A DNA stretch of 64,000 nucleotides, from contig NZ_CP136921.1 in NCBI RefSeq assembly GCF_033100095.1, forward strand, positions 3,623,001 through 3,687,000. Reading direction: 5' to 3'. This document shows, one piece after another, positions 1-10,054 of the stretch. Each line of letters begins with the position of its first letter. The first letter of the stretch is position 1. The notes under the pieces were generated by a model. It made no database searches and was not told the DNA's origin. It saw only the letters and a list, made by a program, of their open reading frames with translations. The translations under genes were made by a program, and so were the position numbers. The stretch is from Diaphorobacter limosus (GTDB lineage Bacteria; Pseudomonadota; Gammaproteobacteria; Burkholderiales; Burkholderiaceae_C).

Positions 1-68
1 CGCTGCTGCTGGTGGTTGAGCACATAGGCGCCGGTGGCGCCCAGGGCCAGCAGAAGAAAGAAATCCAT
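1..68 (-). CDS. N-terminal fragment of a small membrane-anchored hypothetical protein (cut by window edge)
   Basis: A minus-strand ATG at 68 opens a reading frame that runs off the left edge. The visible 22 residues begin MDFFLLLALGATGAYVLNHQ, a short hydrophobic stretch that looks like an N-terminal membrane anchor or signal-anchor. It is divergent from the LysE-family gene, with about 80 bp between the two starts. No family can be assigned from 22 residues, and the gene could also be a chance frame. Confidence 0.5.
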   Translation of the reverse strand, partial: MDFFLLLALGATGAYVLNHQQQ

Positions 69-147
69 GGGCAAACTGAAGTGAAAGCGGGCGAAAGGGG
101 GTGATTGTCGCCCGTCCGGTGTTGGCTGCCGTGGCAGGCGCAGCACA

Positions 148-801
148 ATGGCACCCATGCCTTCCATCGAAACCCTGATCGCCTTCTTTGGCGTGTCCGT
201 GCTGCTGGCCCTCACCCCGGGGCCGGACAACATCTTCGTGCTGCTGCAGTCGGCGCAACGCGGCTGGCGTGCCGGCATGTGTGTGGTGTTGGGCCTGTGC
301 CTGGGCCTGGTGGGGCACACGGCGGCCGTGGCCCTGGGGCTGGCGGCGGTGTTTGCAGCCTCCGGCATGGCGTTCACGGTGCTCAAGGTCGTGGGCGCGG
401 CCTACCTGGCCTGGCTGGCCTGGGGCGCGCTGCGGGCGCCGGCCAGCGTGCACGAGGCGCCACCCGGCGGCGCTGCGGCGGCCGGCGGCAACGGCGGCGC
501 CCTGCGCATGGTGGGGCGCGGCGTGGTGATGAACCTGACGAATCCCAAGGTGCTGGTGTTCTTCCTGGCCTTTCTGCCGCAGTTTGCCGACCCGGCGCAA
601 GGCGGCATGGCGCGCCAGATCATGCTGCTGGGCCTGGTGTTCATGCTGGCGACGCTGCTGGTGTTTGGCGCCATTGCCTGCTTCTCGGGGGCGTTTGGCG
701 CGCTGCTGCAGCGCTCGGCAAGGGCGCAGCGGCTGCTCAACCGTGTGGCCGGCCTGGTGTTTCTGGGCCTGGCGCTGCGGCTGGCCACGGCCCAGCGTTG
801 A
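148..801 (+). CDS. LysE/RhtB-family amino-acid exporter
   Basis: 217-residue inner-membrane protein of the LysE/RhtB (threonine/homoserine/lysine efflux) family, which exports amino acids or their derivatives using the proton gradient. Family marks visible are LTPGPDN at residues 22-28 directly after the first membrane segment, about six hydrophobic segments, and the NLTNPKVLVFF motif around 129-139 that opens the second half. Length is typical (about 205-220). A second in-frame ATG at 157 gives MPSIETLIAFFG and may be the true start. It stands alone on the plus strand, convergent with the amidase gene, and a hairpin repeat lies between the two stops. Substrate cannot be predicted. Confidence 0.88.
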   Translation: MAPMPSIETLIAFFGVSVLLALTPGPDNIFVLLQSAQRGWRAGMCVVLGLCLGLVGHTAAVALGLAAVFAASGMAFTVLKVVGAAYLAWLAWGALRAPASVHEAPPGGAAAAGGNGGALRMVGRGVVMNLTNPKVLVFFLAFLPQFADPAQGGMARQIMLLGLVFMLATLLVFGAIACFSGAFGALLQRSARAQRLLNRVAGLVFLGLALRLATAQR

Positions 802-807
802 TTCCTG

Positions 808-858
808 ATTTGATAGCTGTCAGCGCTTGATGGATAAGCGCTGTAGCCTGTTTTAATG
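808..858. repeat. ~48 bp dispersed hairpin repeat (copy 1) between convergent genes
   Basis: Reads TTGATAGCTG..CAGCGCTT..AAGCGCTG..TAGCCTGTTTTAATG. CAGCGCTT (821-828) and AAGCGCTG (836-843) form an 8-bp stem followed by a T run. It belongs to the same family as the copies near 4.6, 17.3, 28.8, 32.6, 37.6, 39.9, 41.7 and 62.3 kb. Lying between the stops of the LysE-family gene and the amidase gene, it could act as a bidirectional terminator. Confidence 0.75.
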
Positions 859-859
859 C

Positions 860-2260
860 TCATTCTGGCGGCTGCGGCCAGGGCCGCTGCGGCCCGCGCA
901 GTTGCTCGAAGGCGTGGGCGATCTGCAGCACGCCCAGGTCGTCAAAGCGCTGCCCGGCGATCTGCAGGCCTATGGGCAGGCCGGTGGCGCTGTAGCCGCA
1001 GTGGATGGAGGCGGCCGGCTGCTCCGACATGTTGAAGGGCACGGTGAAGGCGATGTGCTCCAGCGGCTGCAGCGGGTCGTTGGTGGGCGCGGGCAGCTCG
1101 GCGGCAAAGGCGGTGATGGGTGCCACGGGCGAGAGCACATAGTCGAACGGCGCGCAGGCGCGCACCGTGGCCAGGCGCGTGGCGTGGAACTGCGCGCCGG
1201 CCTCGAACACCTGCGCGCCATCGAAGGCAGCGGCGCTCTCGGCCCACTGGCGGATGAAGGGCAGCACCTTGTCCAGCTGCCCGGGCGCGAGCTGGCGCAT
1301 ATCGATGAGCGAGCGCATGCGCCAGAAATGGTCCATGCCGTCGAGCATCTGGCGCGTGAGAAAGGGGCGCATGGGCTCGACGATGGCGCCGGCCTGCTCG
1401 AACAGCCGGGCTGCGGCCGCCACGGCGGCGCGCACCTCGTCGTCCAGGCCCAGGCCGCAGCCGGCGTCCAGCAGCAGGCCCAGGCGCAGGCCGCGCAGGC
1501 GTTCCAGGCCGGGCGCCAGCCGCAGCCAATCGATGTCCTGCGGTGGCAGGCTCATGCTGTCGCGCGCGTCAGGCCTGCTCAGCACCTGCATCATCAGCGC
1601 CGCGTCCTGCACGGTGCGCGTCATCGGGCCGGCGGCGCGGCCGGTGTAGGGTGGGTCTATGGGGACGCGGCCCAGGCTGGGTTTCAGGCCAAAGATGCCG
1701 CACCAGCTGGCCGGCAGGCGGATGGAGCCGCCAATGTCGGTGCCCACATGCAGCGGGCCGTAGCCCGCGGCGGCGGCGGCGCCCGCGCCGGCGCTCGATC
1801 CGCCTGGGCCCTTGCTCAAATCCCAGGGGTTGCGCGCCAGCGCGTGAAAGCTCGACAGTCCCGAGGACAGCATGCCGTAGTCGGGCATGGTGGTCTTGGC
1901 GATCAGCACGGCCCCGGCTTCGCGCAGCCGCGCGGCGGGTGGGGCGTCGGCGCTGGCCGGCACCAGGGGCACGGCGGCCGTGCCCAGCGGCGTGGGGTCG
2001 CCGGCGGTGGCGATGTTGTCCTTGAGCGTGGCGGGCACGCCGTCCAGCAGGCCACAGGGCGCGCCGCGCAGCCAGCGTGCCTCGCTGGCGCGCGCCTGGG
2101 CCAGGGCGGCCTCGGGGCGCAGCAGCCAGGTGGCGGCCAGGTGCGGCTCCCAGCGGGTGATGTGCTCCAGCACATCACGCGCCACCTCCACGGGCGAGAA
2201 CTGGCGTTGGCGGTAGCCGGCCAGCAGCTGGGCGGCGGACAGTTCGTGCAGCGCGCTCAT
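860..2260 (-). CDS. Amidase signature family hydrolase
   Basis: 466-residue enzyme of the amidase signature family (GatA/aryl-acylamidase type), which hydrolyses C-N amide bonds. The Ser-cisSer-Lys triad is in place: Lys80 in LKDN, cis-Ser155 in GGSSAG and nucleophile Ser179 in DIGGSIR, with the spacings (75 and 24 residues) known for this family. The signature continues as LPASWCGIFGLKPS. The start at 2260 is chosen because GAGGA lies about 6 bases upstream; an alternative ATG at 2272 overlaps the stop of the upstream binding-protein gene. Last gene of the ABC-importer operon, so it probably acts on an imported amide or peptide-like compound. No GatB/GatC partner is nearby, which argues against the tRNA-dependent amidotransferase subunit. 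Confidence 0.9.
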   Translation of the reverse strand: MSALHELSAAQLLAGYRQRQFSPVEVARDVLEHITRWEPHLAATWLLRPEAALAQARASEARWLRGAPCGLLDGVPATLKDNIATAGDPTPLGTAAVPLVPASADAPPAARLREAGAVLIAKTTMPDYGMLSSGLSSFHALARNPWDLSKGPGGSSAGAGAAAAAGYGPLHVGTDIGGSIRLPASWCGIFGLKPSLGRVPIDPPYTGRAAGPMTRTVQDAALMMQVLSRPDARDSMSLPPQDIDWLRLAPGLERLRGLRLGLLLDAGCGLGLDDEVRAAVAAAARLFEQAGAIVEPMRPFLTRQMLDGMDHFWRMRSLIDMRQLAPGQLDKVLPFIRQWAESAAAFDGAQVFEAGAQFHATRLATVRACAPFDYVLSPVAPITAFAAELPAPTNDPLQPLEHIAFTVPFNMSEQPAASIHCGYSATGLPIGLQIAGQRFDDLGVLQIAHAFEQLRGPQRPWPQPPE

Positions 2261-2268
2261 GCCGGTCC

Positions 2269-3753
2269 TCATGCCCACGACAGCGCCGACAGGTCGTTGA
2301 CGAAGACCGGCATGTCCTTCCACAGCCCGCGCAGGTTCTTGTTCGCCACCGTCACCCACTGCGGCTGGTACAGAAAGGCGTGCACCGCGTCCTCGGCCAG
2401 CAGGCGCTGGGCTTCGGCCAGCAGGCGTGCGCGGTCGGTGGCGCGCGCGGCGTTCTTGATCTGCTCGTACAGGGCGTTGAAGGGCACCGACTGGTAGCCC
2501 CAGTAGTAGTCGGGCTTGGCGTAGTTGCCCAGGTCGAAGGGCTCGACATGCGAGATCAGCGTCAGGTCGTAGTTCTTGCTGCCATAGGTGCCCGACAGCC
2601 ACTGCGCCCATTCCACGTTCTGCAATTGGAGGTTGATGCCCACCCTGGCCAGCTGCGCGGCGATGACCTCGCCGCCCTGGCGCGCATAGGGCGCGGGCGG
2701 CAGGGTCATGGTGAGTGCCAAAGGCGTCTTCACGCCGGCTTCGACCAGCAGGCGCCTGGCCTTGTCTGGGTCGTAGGGGTTGATGCCCGTCGTGTCCACA
2801 TAGCCGAAGGCGCCCGGCACATAGTGGCTGCCGATCGGAACGCCCAGGCCGTCGGCCGCGCCCTGGATGACGGCCTTGCGGTCTATGGCCGCGGCGATGG
2901 CGCTGCGCACGCGCCGGTCGCTCAAGGGCTTTCTCGCGTTGTTGATGGCCAGGATGGTCTTGGCGCGCGAGCCGCTGACGATGAGCTGAAAGCGCGGGTT
3001 GGCCTTGAACGGCGCCATGGCGCGCGGCGTGACGCGCGGGAAGGCATCCACGTCGCCGGCCAGCAGCGCCGCCACCTGGGCCGCCGGGTCGGGGATGAAG
3101 CGGAAGGTGGCGCGGCGCATCTTGATCTGCGCGGCCTGGCGCCACTCGCGCCAGGCGGTGAGCGTGAGCGAGGCGCCGCGGCGCCAGTCGGCCAGCTGGT
3201 AGGGGCCGGTGCCCACGGGCTTGGTGGAGTTGCTGTCGGCGCTCTTGGGCTCGACGATGATGGCCGTGGCCTGGCCCAGCAGGAACAGCAGGTCGGGCTC
3301 TATCTCCCGGTTGAGCAGCACCAGCGTGTGCTCGTCCACCACCTGGGTGGACAGGCCGGCGAACAGGCGCTTGTCCTTGTTGGTGCTCTTGTCGCCACCG
3401 GCGCGGTCGAAGGAGAACTTGACGGCCGCCGCGTTGCACGGCGCGCCGTTGTGAAAGCGGGCGTCACGGCGCAGGCGGAAGGTGTAGCTCTTCAGGTCGG
3501 GCGAGACCTCCCAGCTCTCGGCCAGCAGGGGCGCGACGCTGCCGTCGGGGCGGATCTTGGTCAGCGTCTCGTAGAGGTTGTAGAGCGTGACCTCGGCGAT
3601 CGATGAGGCCGCGCCGGCCGTGGGATCGAGCCCCGGTGGCTCCAGCACCAGCGCCAGGGTGACGCTGTCCTTGCGGCCCTGGGCCAGTGCCGGCAGCGGC
3701 GTGGCCAGCGCGGCCAGGGCGCCGGAGGCGAGGGCGGTGCGGCGGGTGAACAT
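2269..3753 (-). CDS. ABC transporter substrate-binding protein, family 5 (DppA/OppA/NikA type)
   Basis: 494-residue periplasmic solute-binding protein of the SBP_bac_5 family. The N-terminus MFTRRTALASGALAALATP has paired arginines at 4-5 and ends in ALA-Q at 22-25, so export is by a signal peptide that may use the Tat route. The mature part shows family features: EPPGLDPT near the start, then NLYETL, LAESWEVSPDLKSYTFRLR and the FHNGAP segment. AGGAG lies 9 bases before the ATG. It follows the two ATPase genes and precedes the amidase gene, so it probably delivers substrate to the DppBC-like permease encoded just upstream. Ligand (peptide, glutathione-like or other amide) is unknown. Confidence 0.9.
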   Translation of the reverse strand: MFTRRTALASGALAALATPLPALAQGRKDSVTLALVLEPPGLDPTAGAASSIAEVTLYNLYETLTKIRPDGSVAPLLAESWEVSPDLKSYTFRLRRDARFHNGAPCNAAAVKFSFDRAGGDKSTNKDKRLFAGLSTQVVDEHTLVLLNREIEPDLLFLLGQATAIIVEPKSADSNSTKPVGTGPYQLADWRRGASLTLTAWREWRQAAQIKMRRATFRFIPDPAAQVAALLAGDVDAFPRVTPRAMAPFKANPRFQLIVSGSRAKTILAINNARKPLSDRRVRSAIAAAIDRKAVIQGAADGLGVPIGSHYVPGAFGYVDTTGINPYDPDKARRLLVEAGVKTPLALTMTLPPAPYARQGGEVIAAQLARVGINLQLQNVEWAQWLSGTYGSKNYDLTLISHVEPFDLGNYAKPDYYWGYQSVPFNALYEQIKNAARATDRARLLAEAQRLLAEDAVHAFLYQPQWVTVANKNLRGLWKDMPVFVNDLSALSWA

Positions 3754-3790
3754 GTGGGCAATCTCCTTGATTGAAGGGCGGCTCTTTGTA

Positions 3791-4647
<857 letters not shown>

Positions 4648-4651
<4 letters not shown>

Positions 4652-5634
4652 GGCTCCCCCAGGCGTATGCAGCGCGCCTCATGGCCCGCGCCCAGGGCCA
4701 CGGCCGGGGGCAGGGCGGCGTGGCAAGCGTCCAGGGTGCGCGGGCAGCGCCCGGCAAACGGGCAGCCCGCGGGCAGGTCGGCCAGATCGGGCACGCTGCC
4801 GGCGATGGTCGGCAGGCGCTCGCCGGCCACGCGCGCCGTGCCCAGCCGGGGACGGGCGGCGAACAGGCCCTGGGTGTAGGGGTGGGCCATTGCGCCAAAA
4901 ACGGCGCGCGTGGGGCCGGACTCGACGACGGTGCCGCCGTACATCACCAGCGTGCGCGCCACGCTCTGCGCGATCACGCCCAGGTCGTGCGAGATCAATA
5001 TCAGTGCCATGCCGCGCTCGGCCACCAGGCCGGCGAGCAGCTCCAGGATCTGGCGCTGCACGGTCACGTCCAGCGCTGTCGTGGGCTCGTCGGCGATGAG
5101 TAGGTCGGGCCCGCAGGCCAGCGCCATGGCGATGGTGATGCGCTGGCGCTGCCCGCCCGAGAACTGGTGCGGGTAGGCGTCCAGGCGCTCGGCCGCCCGG
5201 GCAATGCCCACGCGCTCCAGCAGCTCCATGGCCTGGGTGCGCGCCTGCCTGGCCGACAGGCCCTGGTGCAGGCGCAGCGGCTCCGCCACCTGGCGGCCAA
5301 TGCTGTGCACGGGGTTGAGCGCGCTCATCGGCTCCTGAAACACCATGGCCATGCGGTTGCCGCGCAGCTGGCACAGCGTCTTGTCGGGCATGGCCAGCAG
5401 CTCCTGGCCGTCAAAGCGGATGCTGCCCCGCACGCTGGCGCCATCGGGCAGCAGGCCCATCAGGGCCAGTGCGGTGAGGGATTTGCCGCAGCCCGATTCG
5501 CCTATCAGCCCCACGGTCTCGCCGCGCGCCAGCGTGAAACCCAGGTCATGCACGGCGCGCACCGCGCCGCGCTGTGTTTGCAGGGTGATGGCGAGGTTTT
5601 GCACCTCTAGCAGTGGTGTTGCGCTGGCCATCAT
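4648..5634 (-). CDS. Peptide-class ABC transporter ATPase, DppD/OppD-like
   Basis: 328-residue ATPase, partner of the DppF-like protein in the same importer. Walker A GESGCGKS at 45-52, Q-loop FQEP around 99-102, signature FSGGQ at 158-162, Walker B LLIADE at 178-183. The C-terminal oligopeptide/dipeptide extension has spaced cysteines (AGCPFAGRCPRTLDAC), known in this subfamily. The start at 5634 is used because its ATGATG overlaps the permease stop; an alternative ATG lies at 5631. Tightly packed between dppC-like and dppF-like genes. Confidence 0.92.
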
Positions 5635-6482
5635 CTTTGTCGCGCCAGGCGCGGGTCCAGCAGGTCGCGCAGGCCGTCGCCCAGCAGGTTCAGGCCGAGC
5701 ACGGCCAGCGCAATCGCCACACCCGGCCACAAGGCCAGCAGCGGCGCCTGAAACATCAGCGTCTGGGCCTCGGCCAGCATGCGCCCCCAGGACGGCTGGG
5801 GCGGCTGCGTGCCCAGGCCCAGGTACGAAAGTGCCGCCTCGGCGAGGATGGCCAGCGCGAACTGGATCGTGGCCTGCACGATCAGCACCGAGGCGATGTT
5901 GGGCAGCACATGCTCGAGCGTGATGCGCCACGGCCCCTTGCCGCAGGCGCGCGCCGCCAATATGTAGTCGCGCGCCCAGACGGCCCGGGCCGAGGCGCGC
6001 GTGACGCGCGCGAACGTCGGTATGTAGAAGATGCCGATGGCGATGATGGCGTTGACGATGCCCGGGCCGAACACGGCCGTGAGCATGATGGCCAGCAGCA
6101 GGGCTGGAAAGGCAAAGGTGAAGTCTGCCAGGCGCATGATGGCCTCCTCCACCCAGCCGCCGCGCGCGGCCGACAGCAGGCCCAGCGCCGCGCCCAGTGA
6201 CAGGCCTATGCCCACGGCGATCACGCCGACCAGGATGGAGCTGCGCGCGCCCACCAGCAGCAGCGAGGTGATGTCGCGGCCGTAGGCGTCGGTGCCCAGC
6301 CAGTGCGCGGCGCCGGGCGGCTGCAGGGTTGCGTCCATGGCCATGTCGTAGGGCGGCCAGGGCGTCCAGACCAGGGACAGGGCGGCGGCGGCCAGCAGCA
6401 GCGCCGTCAGCAGCGCGCCGATCACGAAGCTGCGCTGACGCAGCGCGCGGTGCCAGAAGCCGGGCAGGAGGGCGGTGCTCAC
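5631..6482 (-). CDS. ABC transporter permease, DppC/OppC-like
   Basis: 283-residue inner-membrane permease of the DppC class. It has an N-terminal hydrophobic segment after a basic stretch, then HWLGTDAYGRDITSLLLVGAR, the hallmark of DppC/OppC proteins, and the cytoplasmic coupling segment EAALSYLGLGTQPPQPSWG. It begins at a GTG at 6482 overlapping the stop of the upstream permease as GTGA; no ATG is available near the conserved N-terminus. It forms the membrane channel with the DppB-like protein. Confidence 0.92.
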   Translation of the reverse strand: MSTALLPGFWHRALRQRSFVIGALLTALLLAAAALSLVWTPWPPYDMAMDATLQPPGAAHWLGTDAYGRDITSLLLVGARSSILVGVIAVGIGLSLGAALGLLSAARGGWVEEAIMRLADFTFAFPALLLAIMLTAVFGPGIVNAIIAIGIFYIPTFARVTRASARAVWARDYILAARACGKGPWRITLEHVLPNIASVLIVQATIQFALAILAEAALSYLGLGTQPPQPSWGRMLAEAQTLMFQAPLLALWPGVAIALAVLGLNLLGDGLRDLLDPRLARQR

Positions 6483-7441
6483 AGTCCGTGAACCTTCACG
6501 CGCGGGTCTATGGCCGCGTAGAGCAGATCGACGACGAAGTTGACCAGCACCACCATGGCCGCCAGCAGCATCACGCAGTTGCGCACCACCACCAGGTCGC
6601 GGTTGGCAATCGACTGGAAGATCAGCCGCCCCAGGCCGGGCAGGTAGAACACGTTCTCGACCACGATGGTGCCGGCCAGCAGGTTGGCGAACTGCAGGCC
6701 CATCACCGTGACCACGGGGATCATGGCGTTGCGCAGCACATGGCGCCACAGGGCCGCGCGCCGGGACAGGCCCTTGGCGCGCGCGGTGCGCACGAAGTCC
6801 TCGCGCAGCACGTCGAGCACGGCCGAGCGCGTGATGCGCGCCAGGATCGCCGCCTGCACCACCGCCAGCGCCACGGCCGGCAGCAGCAGGGCCTGCAGCG
6901 CCGGCAGCACGCCGCCGCCGGCCTCTTCGGTCCAGCCCGGAAAGCCGCCGGCCGAGAACCACTGCAGCTGCACCGAGAACAGCAGGATCAGCAGGATGGC
7001 GAACCAGAAGTTGGGAATGGCAATGCCGATCTGCGCCAGGCCCATCACGCCCCAGTCGCCCAGGCGGCCGTGGCGCGCGGCCGCGTACAGGCCGGCGGCC
7101 AGGGCCAGGGCGCAGGTGATGGCCATGGCCAGCAGGGCCAGCGGAATGGTCAGCTGCAGGCGCTCGACGATGAGATCGAACACCGGCGCGCCGTAGGCGT
7201 GGCTCTCGCCCAGGCTGCCGGTCAGCAGGCCGGCGATCCACTGGCCGTAACGCGTGAGGGCCGGCTGATCCAGCCCCAGTTGCGCGGCCAGGGCGGCCAC
7301 GGCCTCGGGCGCGGCGTCGGGGCCCAGCAGCACCTGGGCGGCGTTGCCGGGCAGCACCTCCAGCACCCAGAAGACCACGGCCGAGGCGCCCAACAGCGTG
7401 GCGATCAGGGTCAGCAGGCGTTGCAGGACGAACCAGGTCAT
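6479..7441 (-). CDS. ABC transporter permease, DppB/OppB-like
   Basis: 320-residue permease, first gene of the six-gene importer/amidase operon. MTWFVLQRLLTLIATLLGASAVVF is the standard DppB N-terminus; further marks are ERLQLTIPLALLAM, the coupling region DFVRTARAKGL with RRAALWRHVLRNA, and the end DLLYAAIDPRVKV. About six membrane segments. The operon order is permease, permease, ATPase, ATPase, binding protein, amidase, so the binding protein is late rather than first as in E. coli dpp. Confidence 0.93.
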   Translation of the reverse strand: MTWFVLQRLLTLIATLLGASAVVFWVLEVLPGNAAQVLLGPDAAPEAVAALAAQLGLDQPALTRYGQWIAGLLTGSLGESHAYGAPVFDLIVERLQLTIPLALLAMAITCALALAAGLYAAARHGRLGDWGVMGLAQIGIAIPNFWFAILLILLFSVQLQWFSAGGFPGWTEEAGGGVLPALQALLLPAVALAVVQAAILARITRSAVLDVLREDFVRTARAKGLSRRAALWRHVLRNAMIPVVTVMGLQFANLLAGTIVVENVFYLPGLGRLIFQSIANRDLVVVRNCVMLLAAMVVLVNFVVDLLYAAIDPRVKVHGL

Positions 7442-7501
7442 ATGATGGAAATGTGGCTGCAGGGCCCGTCTATCATGCGCTTGTAGCTATGAAAAACATA
7501 G

Positions 7502-8125
7502 TTAAACGGCGCCGTCGGGTGCGGCGGAGGGCCGGGGTGGCTTGGGGCGCGGCGGCTTGGTGGTGTGCACCAGCAGCGTGGCCTTGTCCATGTCGCCGGC
7601 CAGCATGGTGGGGTAGGCCTTGAGCGAATGGGCGATGCTGTCCTCGATCAGCTGGCGTTGATCGGGCGCGGGCTTTTTCAGCACCCAGTGGATCACCTCG
7701 CCCTTGACGCCCGGGTGGCCTATGCCGATGCGCAGGCGCCAGTAGTCGCTGCTGCCCAGCTGGGCGTGGATGTCGCGCAGGCCGTTGTGGCCGGCGTGGC
7801 TGCCGCCGCGCTTGAGCTTGGCCTGGCCGGGTGACAAGTCCAGCTCGTCATGGACGACGAGGATCTCCTCGGGCTGGATCTTGAAGAAGCGCGCCAGCGC
7901 CGCCACCGACTTGCCCGACAGGTTCATGAAGGTCTGCGGCTGCAGCAGCCAGACGCTGTGGCCGGCGATGCTGGTGCGCGCCATCAGGCCGTGGTAGGCG
8001 CGCTCGGGCACCAGCGTCAGCTTCAGCTCGCGCGCCAGTGCATCTATCCACCAAAAGCCGGCGTTGTGGCGCGTGGCCTCGTATTCCGGGCCAGGGTTGC
8101 CCAGGCCCACAAACAGTTTGATCAT
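7502..8125 (-). CDS. pth: Peptidyl-tRNA hydrolase
   Basis: 207-residue cytoplasmic enzyme that releases peptides from peptidyl-tRNA dropped by ribosomes. Signatures: [18 protein letters not shown] with the catalytic His in RHNAG, FMNLSG, and [16 protein letters not shown]. The C-terminal tail is proline/lysine rich (PPRPKPPRP) beyond the usual ~195 residues. It lies downstream of rplY on the same strand, a common proteobacterial order (prs-rplY-pth), with a hairpin between rplY and pth. Confidence 0.97.
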   Translation of the reverse strand: MIKLFVGLGNPGPEYEATRHNAGFWWIDALARELKLTLVPERAYHGLMARTSIAGHSVWLLQPQTFMNLSGKSVAALARFFKIQPEEILVVHDELDLSPGQAKLKRGGSHAGHNGLRDIHAQLGSSDYWRLRIGIGHPGVKGEVIHWVLKKPAPDQRQLIEDSIAHSLKAYPTMLAGDMDKATLLVHTTKPPRPKPPRPSAAPDGAV

Positions 8126-8154
8126 GGCTGCGATTATCTGGTGCCCACAAATGC

Positions 8155-8181
8155 CAACGGCCCACGCGAGGTGGGCCGTTG
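8155..8181 (-). terminator. Hairpin between rplY and pth
   Basis: A perfect 11-bp stem, CAACGGCCCAC / GTGGGCCGTTG, with a 5-base loop, just downstream of the rplY stop. A second palindrome (CCGCCTGCA...TGCAGGCGG) sits at 8192-8210. Only a weak T run follows on the minus strand, so this may be a partial terminator or RNA-processing structure. Confidence 0.5.
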
Positions 8182-8224
8182 TGCAAGCCAGCCGCCTGCA
8201 CTGCAGGCGGTGCGCAAGAAGTGA

Positions 8225-8848
8225 TTACTTCTTGCCCTTCTTGGCGGGAGCCGCTGCCGGTGCGGCGGCGGCCGCTTCGACCACCACTTCGGGCAGCTTG
8301 ATGGACACCAGGGCGGGGTTCTTGTTCGAGCCACGCACCACCAGCTGCACGCCATGGGGCACCTTCAGCGATTGCAGGCCCAGAACCGACTTGGAGGTCA
8401 GAGCGCTCAGGTCCACGGTCAGGAACTCGGGCAGCTGCGAGGGCATGCACATCACGTCCACTTCGTGGATCAACTGGGTGACGGTGCAGCCTTCAACCTT
8501 CACGGCCTGCGAGCCTTCCAGGCCTTCGTAGTGCAGCGGCACCTTCAGGTGCACGCGGGTCTTCTCGTCCACGCGCTGGAAGTCCACATGCAGCACCTGC
8601 TGCTTGAAGGGGTGGTACTGCACGTCACGCAGCAGCACCTTGCTGGTCTGGCCGTTGAGTTCCATGTCCAGGATGCTGGAGTGGAAGGCTTCCTTCTTCA
8701 GGGCGTGCCACAGGGCGTTGTGATCGATCTCGATCATCTGGGGTTCGGCGGCGCCACCGTAGACGATGCCGGGGGCCTTGCCGGAAATGCGCAGACGGCG
8801 GCTCGCACCCGTACCTTGCTTGGCGCGCTCAAAAGCGACGAATTGCAT
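8225..8848 (-). CDS. rplY: 50S ribosomal protein L25 with CTC extension
   Basis: 207-residue two-domain L25/TL5/CTC protein that binds 5S rRNA in the large subunit. The N-terminal L25 domain starts [20 protein letters not shown] and continues [10 protein letters not shown]; the C-terminal beta-barrel domain (about 95-185) carries [18 protein letters not shown]. The tail is alanine-rich and ends in KKGKK. It is the long form found in most proteobacteria outside the enterics, where L25 is only ~94 residues. Lies between prs and pth. Confidence 0.96.
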   Translation of the reverse strand: MQFVAFERAKQGTGASRRLRISGKAPGIVYGGAAEPQMIEIDHNALWHALKKEAFHSSILDMELNGQTSKVLLRDVQYHPFKQQVLHVDFQRVDEKTRVHLKVPLHYEGLEGSQAVKVEGCTVTQLIHEVDVMCMPSQLPEFLTVDLSALTSKSVLGLQSLKVPHGVQLVVRGSNKNPALVSIKLPEVVVEAAAAAPAAAPAKKGKK

Positions 8849-8945
8849 GTTGCTAACTCCTGATGGGGCCAGCCGCGACCAGCGGGCCCACTGTTGAAAA
8901 AGACCCCATGCCCGACGGACATGAGGCCTGCTTGGTGTTCCCGGA

Positions 8946-9905
8946 TCAGTCCGAGAACAGGCTCGATACCGACTCGCCCGTGGAAATGCGCTGAATCGTC
9001 TCGGCGATCAGCGGCGCCACGGAGAGCTGGCGAATCTTGCTGCACCCCTTGGCGTTGTCGCTCAAGGGGATGGTGTTGGTGACGACCACCTCGTCCAGCG
9101 CCGCGCCGTTGGTGATGCGATCGATGGCCGGGCCGGAGAAGATGGGGTGCGTGCAATAGGCGTACACGTTGTTGGCGCCGCGTTCCTTGAGCACCTCGGC
9201 CGCTTTCACCAGCGTGCCGGCGGTGTCGATCATGTCGTCCATGATCACGCAGTTGCGGCCTTCGATGTCGCCGATGACATGCATGACCTCGGACACATTC
9301 GCCTTGGGGCGGCGCTTGTCGATGATGGCCAGGTCGCAGCCAAGCTGCTTGGCCAGCGCGCGCGCGCGCACCACGCCACCGACGTCGGGGCTGACGACCA
9401 TCAGGTTCTCGTACTTCTTCTGGTTCAGGTCGCCCAGCAGCACCGGCGAGGCGTAGATGTTGTCCACGGGAATGTCGAAGAAACCCTGGATCTGGTCGGC
9501 GTGCAAGTCCATGGTCAGCACCCGGGCCACGCCCACGGCCTGCAGCATGTTGGCCACCACCTTGGCCGAGATGGGCACGCGCGTGGAGCGCGGACGGCGG
9601 TCCTGGCGGGCATAGCCAAAATAGGGAATCACGGCGGTGATGCGTTCGGCCGAGGCGCGCTTGAGCGCATCGACCATGATCAGCAGCTCCATCAGGTTTT
9701 CGTTGGTCGGCGCGCAGGTCGGCTGGACCACGAAAACATCGCGTGCGCGCACGCTTTGCTTGATCTCGACCGTGACCTCACCGTCGGAAAAACGCCCGAC
9801 ATCGACAGCACCCAATGTGGTGCCGAGGTGCTTGGCGATTTCGGCGGCCAAAGCGGAATTGGCGTTGCCCGTGAACACCACGAAATCTTGGGAGTTGGTT
9901 TGCAT
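8946..9905 (-). CDS. prs: Ribose-phosphate pyrophosphokinase
   Basis: 319-residue PRPP synthetase, transferring pyrophosphate from ATP to ribose-5-phosphate to supply nucleotide, histidine and NAD synthesis. Motifs: [18 protein letters not shown] near the start, RFSDGEV, ATP-site segment [21 protein letters not shown] and the PRPP loop [13 protein letters not shown]. The start at 9905 ([11 protein letters not shown]) is taken because further upstream the frame runs into tRNA-Gln. It is directly downstream of tRNA-Gln and ispE and probably co-transcribed with them. Confidence 0.97.
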   Translation of the reverse strand: MQTNSQDFVVFTGNANSALAAEIAKHLGTTLGAVDVGRFSDGEVTVEIKQSVRARDVFVVQPTCAPTNENLMELLIMVDALKRASAERITAVIPYFGYARQDRRPRSTRVPISAKVVANMLQAVGVARVLTMDLHADQIQGFFDIPVDNIYASPVLLGDLNQKKYENLMVVSPDVGGVVRARALAKQLGCDLAIIDKRRPKANVSEVMHVIGDIEGRNCVIMDDMIDTAGTLVKAAEVLKERGANNVYAYCTHPIFSGPAIDRITNGAALDEVVVTNTIPLSDNAKGCSKIRQLSVAPLIAETIQRISTGESVSSLFSD

Positions 9906-9952
9906 GAGTGACTCAGCAGTCTGAATGAATATCCAGCGCGGGCAATGGGTTT

Positions 9953-10029
9953 TGGCAGGGGAGGAAGGATTCGAACCCTCGCATGCCGGAATCAAAATCC
10001 GGTGCCTTAACCGACTTGGCTACTCCCCT
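9953..10029 (-). tRNA. tRNA-Gln (UUG anticodon)
   Basis: 77-base tRNA. The acceptor stem AGGGGAG pairs with CTCCCCT, the D arm is GCCAAG..GGTTAAGGC, the anticodon loop is TTTTGAT with anticodon TTG, the T arm is GGGTTCGAATCC, and CCA is encoded. It sits between ispE and prs, an arrangement known in Betaproteobacteria. Confidence 0.97.
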
Positions 10030-10054
10030 ACACAGGTCGATTGCCGTGGGGCAA

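Noticed and set aside
860..3439. 859-residue minus-strand frame that seems to fuse an amidase to an Arg/Ala-rich upstream part
   Set aside because: The upstream half is an out-of-frame reading of the ABC binding-protein gene; the amidase begins at 2260 with its own ribosome-binding site.
7470..7503. AGCTATG/CATAGTT hairpin after pth as a terminator or repeat copy
   Set aside because: Only 7 bp with a mismatch, no T run after it on the minus strand; resembles the dispersed repeat only in the TAGCTAT core, too little to call.
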